Below are positions 62,461 through 64,000 of a DNA stretch of 64,000 bases, piece by piece (the stretch's first letter is position 1; the number at the start of each line of letters is the position of its first letter). Made by a program: the position numbers and the translations under genes. Origin of the DNA: JADGRB01 sp963835825. Lineage in GTDB: Bacteria > Myxococcota_A > Polyangia > Fen-1088. The stretch is taken from contig CAWIGZ010000001.1 of NCBI GenBank assembly GCA_963835825.1, positions 186,001 to 250,000 of the forward strand, written 5' to 3'. Under the pieces are notes generated by a model that saw only the letters and a list, made by a program, of their open reading frames with translations, had not been told where the DNA came from and did not search any database.

Positions 62461-63458
62461 CGACCGCCGGCGCGGTTGGCTCGTCCGCCACGATCCGGCC
62501 GCCGGGCGCCGTGCGCGTCGCGATCATCGGGCTGGGGGCGATCGGCCGCGAGGTCCTGAAGGCGGTCCTGGCCCGCCCCGGGCTCGAGCTGTCCGGCGTC
62601 GCCGATCCGGCGTTCGTCGGCCAGGACGCCGGCGAAGTAGCGGAGGTCGGTCCGCTCGGCCTGAAGGTGGCGCCGACGCTGCCGGCAGCGCTGGCGGGCG
62701 CCGACGTCGCGCTGGTGTTGACCCTCTCCGGCGTCGCCGAGCTCCTGCCGATCGTCGAGGCCGCCGGCGCCGCGGGCGTCGACGTCGTTTCGACCTGCGA
62801 GGATCTCGCCTACGCCGATCTGGCGACGCCCGAGCTCGCACGGCAAATCGATGCGCGTGCGCGCGCCACCGGGATCACCGTCGTCGGAACCGGCGTCAAC
62901 CCCGGCCTGGTGATGGATCGCCTTCCGCTCACGCTGGCCGCCGCCTGCGTGCGCGTCGACCGGGTGGCGGTCACGCGGGTGGTCGACGCTGCCAAGCGCC
63001 GCGGTCCGCTGCGGGCCAAGGTCGGCGCCGGAATGACCGTCGCCGAATTCGAGGCGGGCGTGGCGGCGAAGAAGCTCGGGCACCGCGGGCTCGCCGAGTC
63101 GTGCGCGCTGGTCGGGCTCGGGCTGGGGTTCTCGTTCGACGAGCTCCGCTCGACGATCGGTCCGGTCACCGAGGCACGACCCGGCATCGAGGCCGGCCGG
63201 GTGGCCGGGCTGCGGCAGTCGGCCGTCGGTCTCGGCGGCGGGCGCGAGCTGGTCCGACTCGACCTGGAGATGTCGGTCGCGGCGCCCGAGCCGCACGATC
63301 GGATCGTCATCGAAGGCGATCCGCCGCTCGATCTCCTGATTCGCGGTGGCACCCATGGCGACCGGGCCACCGTCGGCACGGTCCTCAACGCGATTCCGTC
63401 CGTGATCGCGGCGGCGCCCGGGCTGGCGACCGTCCTCGATCTGACGCTCCGCCGCTGA
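62457..63458 (+). CDS. DapB/diaminopentanoate-dehydrogenase-like oxidoreductase
   Basis: 333 residues. Rossmann motif VRVAIIGLGAIGREVLKAVL, VADPAFVG, and LVLTLSGVAELLPIVEAAGA, then GITVVGTGVNPGLVMDRLPL and the GAGMT/FEAGVAAKKLGHRGLAESC region, as in 2,4-diaminopentanoate dehydrogenase and related DapB_N proteins. Substrate unknown. The GTG start overlaps the TGA of the coiled-coil gene (GTGA), so the two are co-translated. Cytoplasmic NAD(P)-dependent enzyme. Confidence 0.82.
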   Translation: MTTAGAVGSSATIRPPGAVRVAIIGLGAIGREVLKAVLARPGLELSGVADPAFVGQDAGEVAEVGPLGLKVAPTLPAALAGADVALVLTLSGVAELLPIVEAAGAAGVDVVSTCEDLAYADLATPELARQIDARARATGITVVGTGVNPGLVMDRLPLTLAAACVRVDRVAVTRVVDAAKRRGPLRAKVGAGMTVAEFEAGVAAKKLGHRGLAESCALVGLGLGFSFDELRSTIGPVTEARPGIEAGRVAGLRQSAVGLGGGRELVRLDLEMSVAAPEPHDRIVIEGDPPLDLLIRGGTHGDRATVGTVLNAIPSVIAAAPGLATVLDLTLRR

Positions 63459-63482
63459 CGCCGTTCGCGTTATTCTGTCCGA

Positions 63483-64000
63483 ATGACGCATTCAACTGGC
63501 ATGGCAAATCCGTCGTGGCGCGCTGGAATGGGACGGATCATCCGAGTCGCGGGAGCCGCGGTTCTGATGACCGGCGCGCTCAGCACGCCGGCCGCGGCCT
63601 TCGATCTTCACAGCCTGGCGGGCAAGGCCGGCGGCGCCGCGCGCGACCAGGCGGTCAAGGAGGTCAACGCCAAGCTGCTCGCCGAAGGGCGCAAGAATCA
63701 GTGCAGCTTCAAGAGCGACAGCGACCAGCTGGAGCCCGGGTGCGACAAGAAGATCAAGAAGCTCGCCGACACGCTGATCGACGCCAAGAAGAAACTCCAG
63801 GCGGCGAGCGTCAGCGGCTTCAAGTTCGTGGTCTCGGGGCACACCGACTCGGCCGGCAAGCCGGAGCACAACAAGGAGCTGTCGGCCAAGCGGGCGGCGG
63901 TGATCCAGCGCGAGCTGGTGGCGCGCGGCGTGGCGCCCAAGGAGATCATCTCCGTCGGCATGGGCTCCGAGCATCCCCTGGTGACCCCCGACAACACGCC
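63483..64000 (+). CDS. OmpA-family protein, N-terminal part (runs off window)
   Basis: At least 172 residues. Signal-like stretch (GRIIRVAGAAVLMTGALSTP ending AAA), a short Ala/Lys region, then an OmpA-like peptidoglycan-binding fold (KFVVSGHTDSAGKPEHNKEL, SAKRAAVIQRELVARGVAPK, SVGMGSEHPL). Periplasmic anchor between outer membrane and peptidoglycan. Start ATG 63483, with 63501 and 63528 as alternatives. The C-terminus is beyond the window. Confidence 0.85.
   Translation, partial: MTHSTGMANPSWRAGMGRIIRVAGAAVLMTGALSTPAAAFDLHSLAGKAGGAARDQAVKEVNAKLLAEGRKNQCSFKSDSDQLEPGCDKKIKKLADTLIDAKKKLQAASVSGFKFVVSGHTDSAGKPEHNKELSAKRAAVIQRELVARGVAPKEIISVGMGSEHPLVTPDNT

Noticed and set aside
60384..63458. 1024-aa fusion of coiled-coil protein and dehydrogenase
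   Set aside because: Between about 61640 and 62456 this frame is Arg/Gly-rich nonsense while another frame continues the coiled coil. The join is an artefact of a one-base frameshift.

Overview
The window is a GC-rich bacterial chromosome segment that looks like Myxococcota (Polyangia/Myxococcia type). This is an inference from content: glycine/serine-linker lipoproteins with Cys-rich repeats, a DUF1592-DUF1552 pair, a eukaryotic-type Ser/Thr kinase with a TPR-like tail, twin-FHA and TPR proteins, a GH8 lipoprotein, GTG/TTG starts and strongly GC3-biased codons. No rRNA, tRNA, CRISPR array, prophage or intact insertion sequence was seen.

Layout. 1-11.7 kb: an ABC-F ATPase (cut by the window edge), formamidase AmiF, two small membrane proteins, a Cys-rich repeat lipoprotein, a divergent pair of PF04185 phosphoesterases (Tat-exported phospholipase C and a phosphatase-like enzyme), a membrane-anchored sulfotransferase-like protein, a frameshifted PAS protein and two small Cys-motif proteins. 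12.0-18.3 kb: a minus-strand polyhydroxyalkanoate (PHA) cluster, in transcription order phasin, phasin, small ORF, PhaB-type reductase, PhaC, KAS III, 3-hydroxybutyrate dehydrogenase, PhaZ. Diverging from it are a patatin and a beta-barrel protein. No thiolase (phaA) is in the cluster; a KAS III gene is translationally coupled to phaC instead.

21-33 kb: VOC protein, a DisA_N-like (DACNV-type) protein, HdeD-like protein, cysteine synthase, DUF2061, CPXCG protein, amidase, a stand-alone ethylene-receptor-like membrane domain, Ser/Thr kinase, MsrA, a MEMO1-family protein and a GH8 glucanase lipoprotein. 33.0-33.6 kb is a 590-bp gap between convergent genes holding two inverted 180-bp copies of a structured element. 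The 53-nt core and the outer flanks are almost invariant; the two 35-nt arms differ between copies but stay complementary within each copy. This is the most unusual feature here.

33.6-48.4 kb is mostly housekeeping: M23 peptidase, RecN (split by a frameshift), NAD kinase, S21, PrmA, RsmE, RDD protein, Ffh, twin-FHA protein, TPR lipoprotein, ComEC. 48.4-57.8 kb combines surface-polysaccharide genes (epimerase, sugar transferase, UDP-sugar dehydrogenase) with an RsbU/STAS/HATPase partner-switching module and the DUF1592-DUF1552 pair. 57.8-64 kb: outer-membrane protein, YjbQ, RF1, L31, a frameshifted methyltransferase-like coiled-coil protein, a DapB-like dehydrogenase and the start of an OmpA-family protein.

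A second structured repeat (about 87 bp, bounded by CTAGG/CCTAG) occurs twice, at 43641 and 50851. In both places it supplies the TAG stop codon of the adjoining gene. Three genes carry single-base frameshifts, which may be real or may be consensus errors in the assembly.
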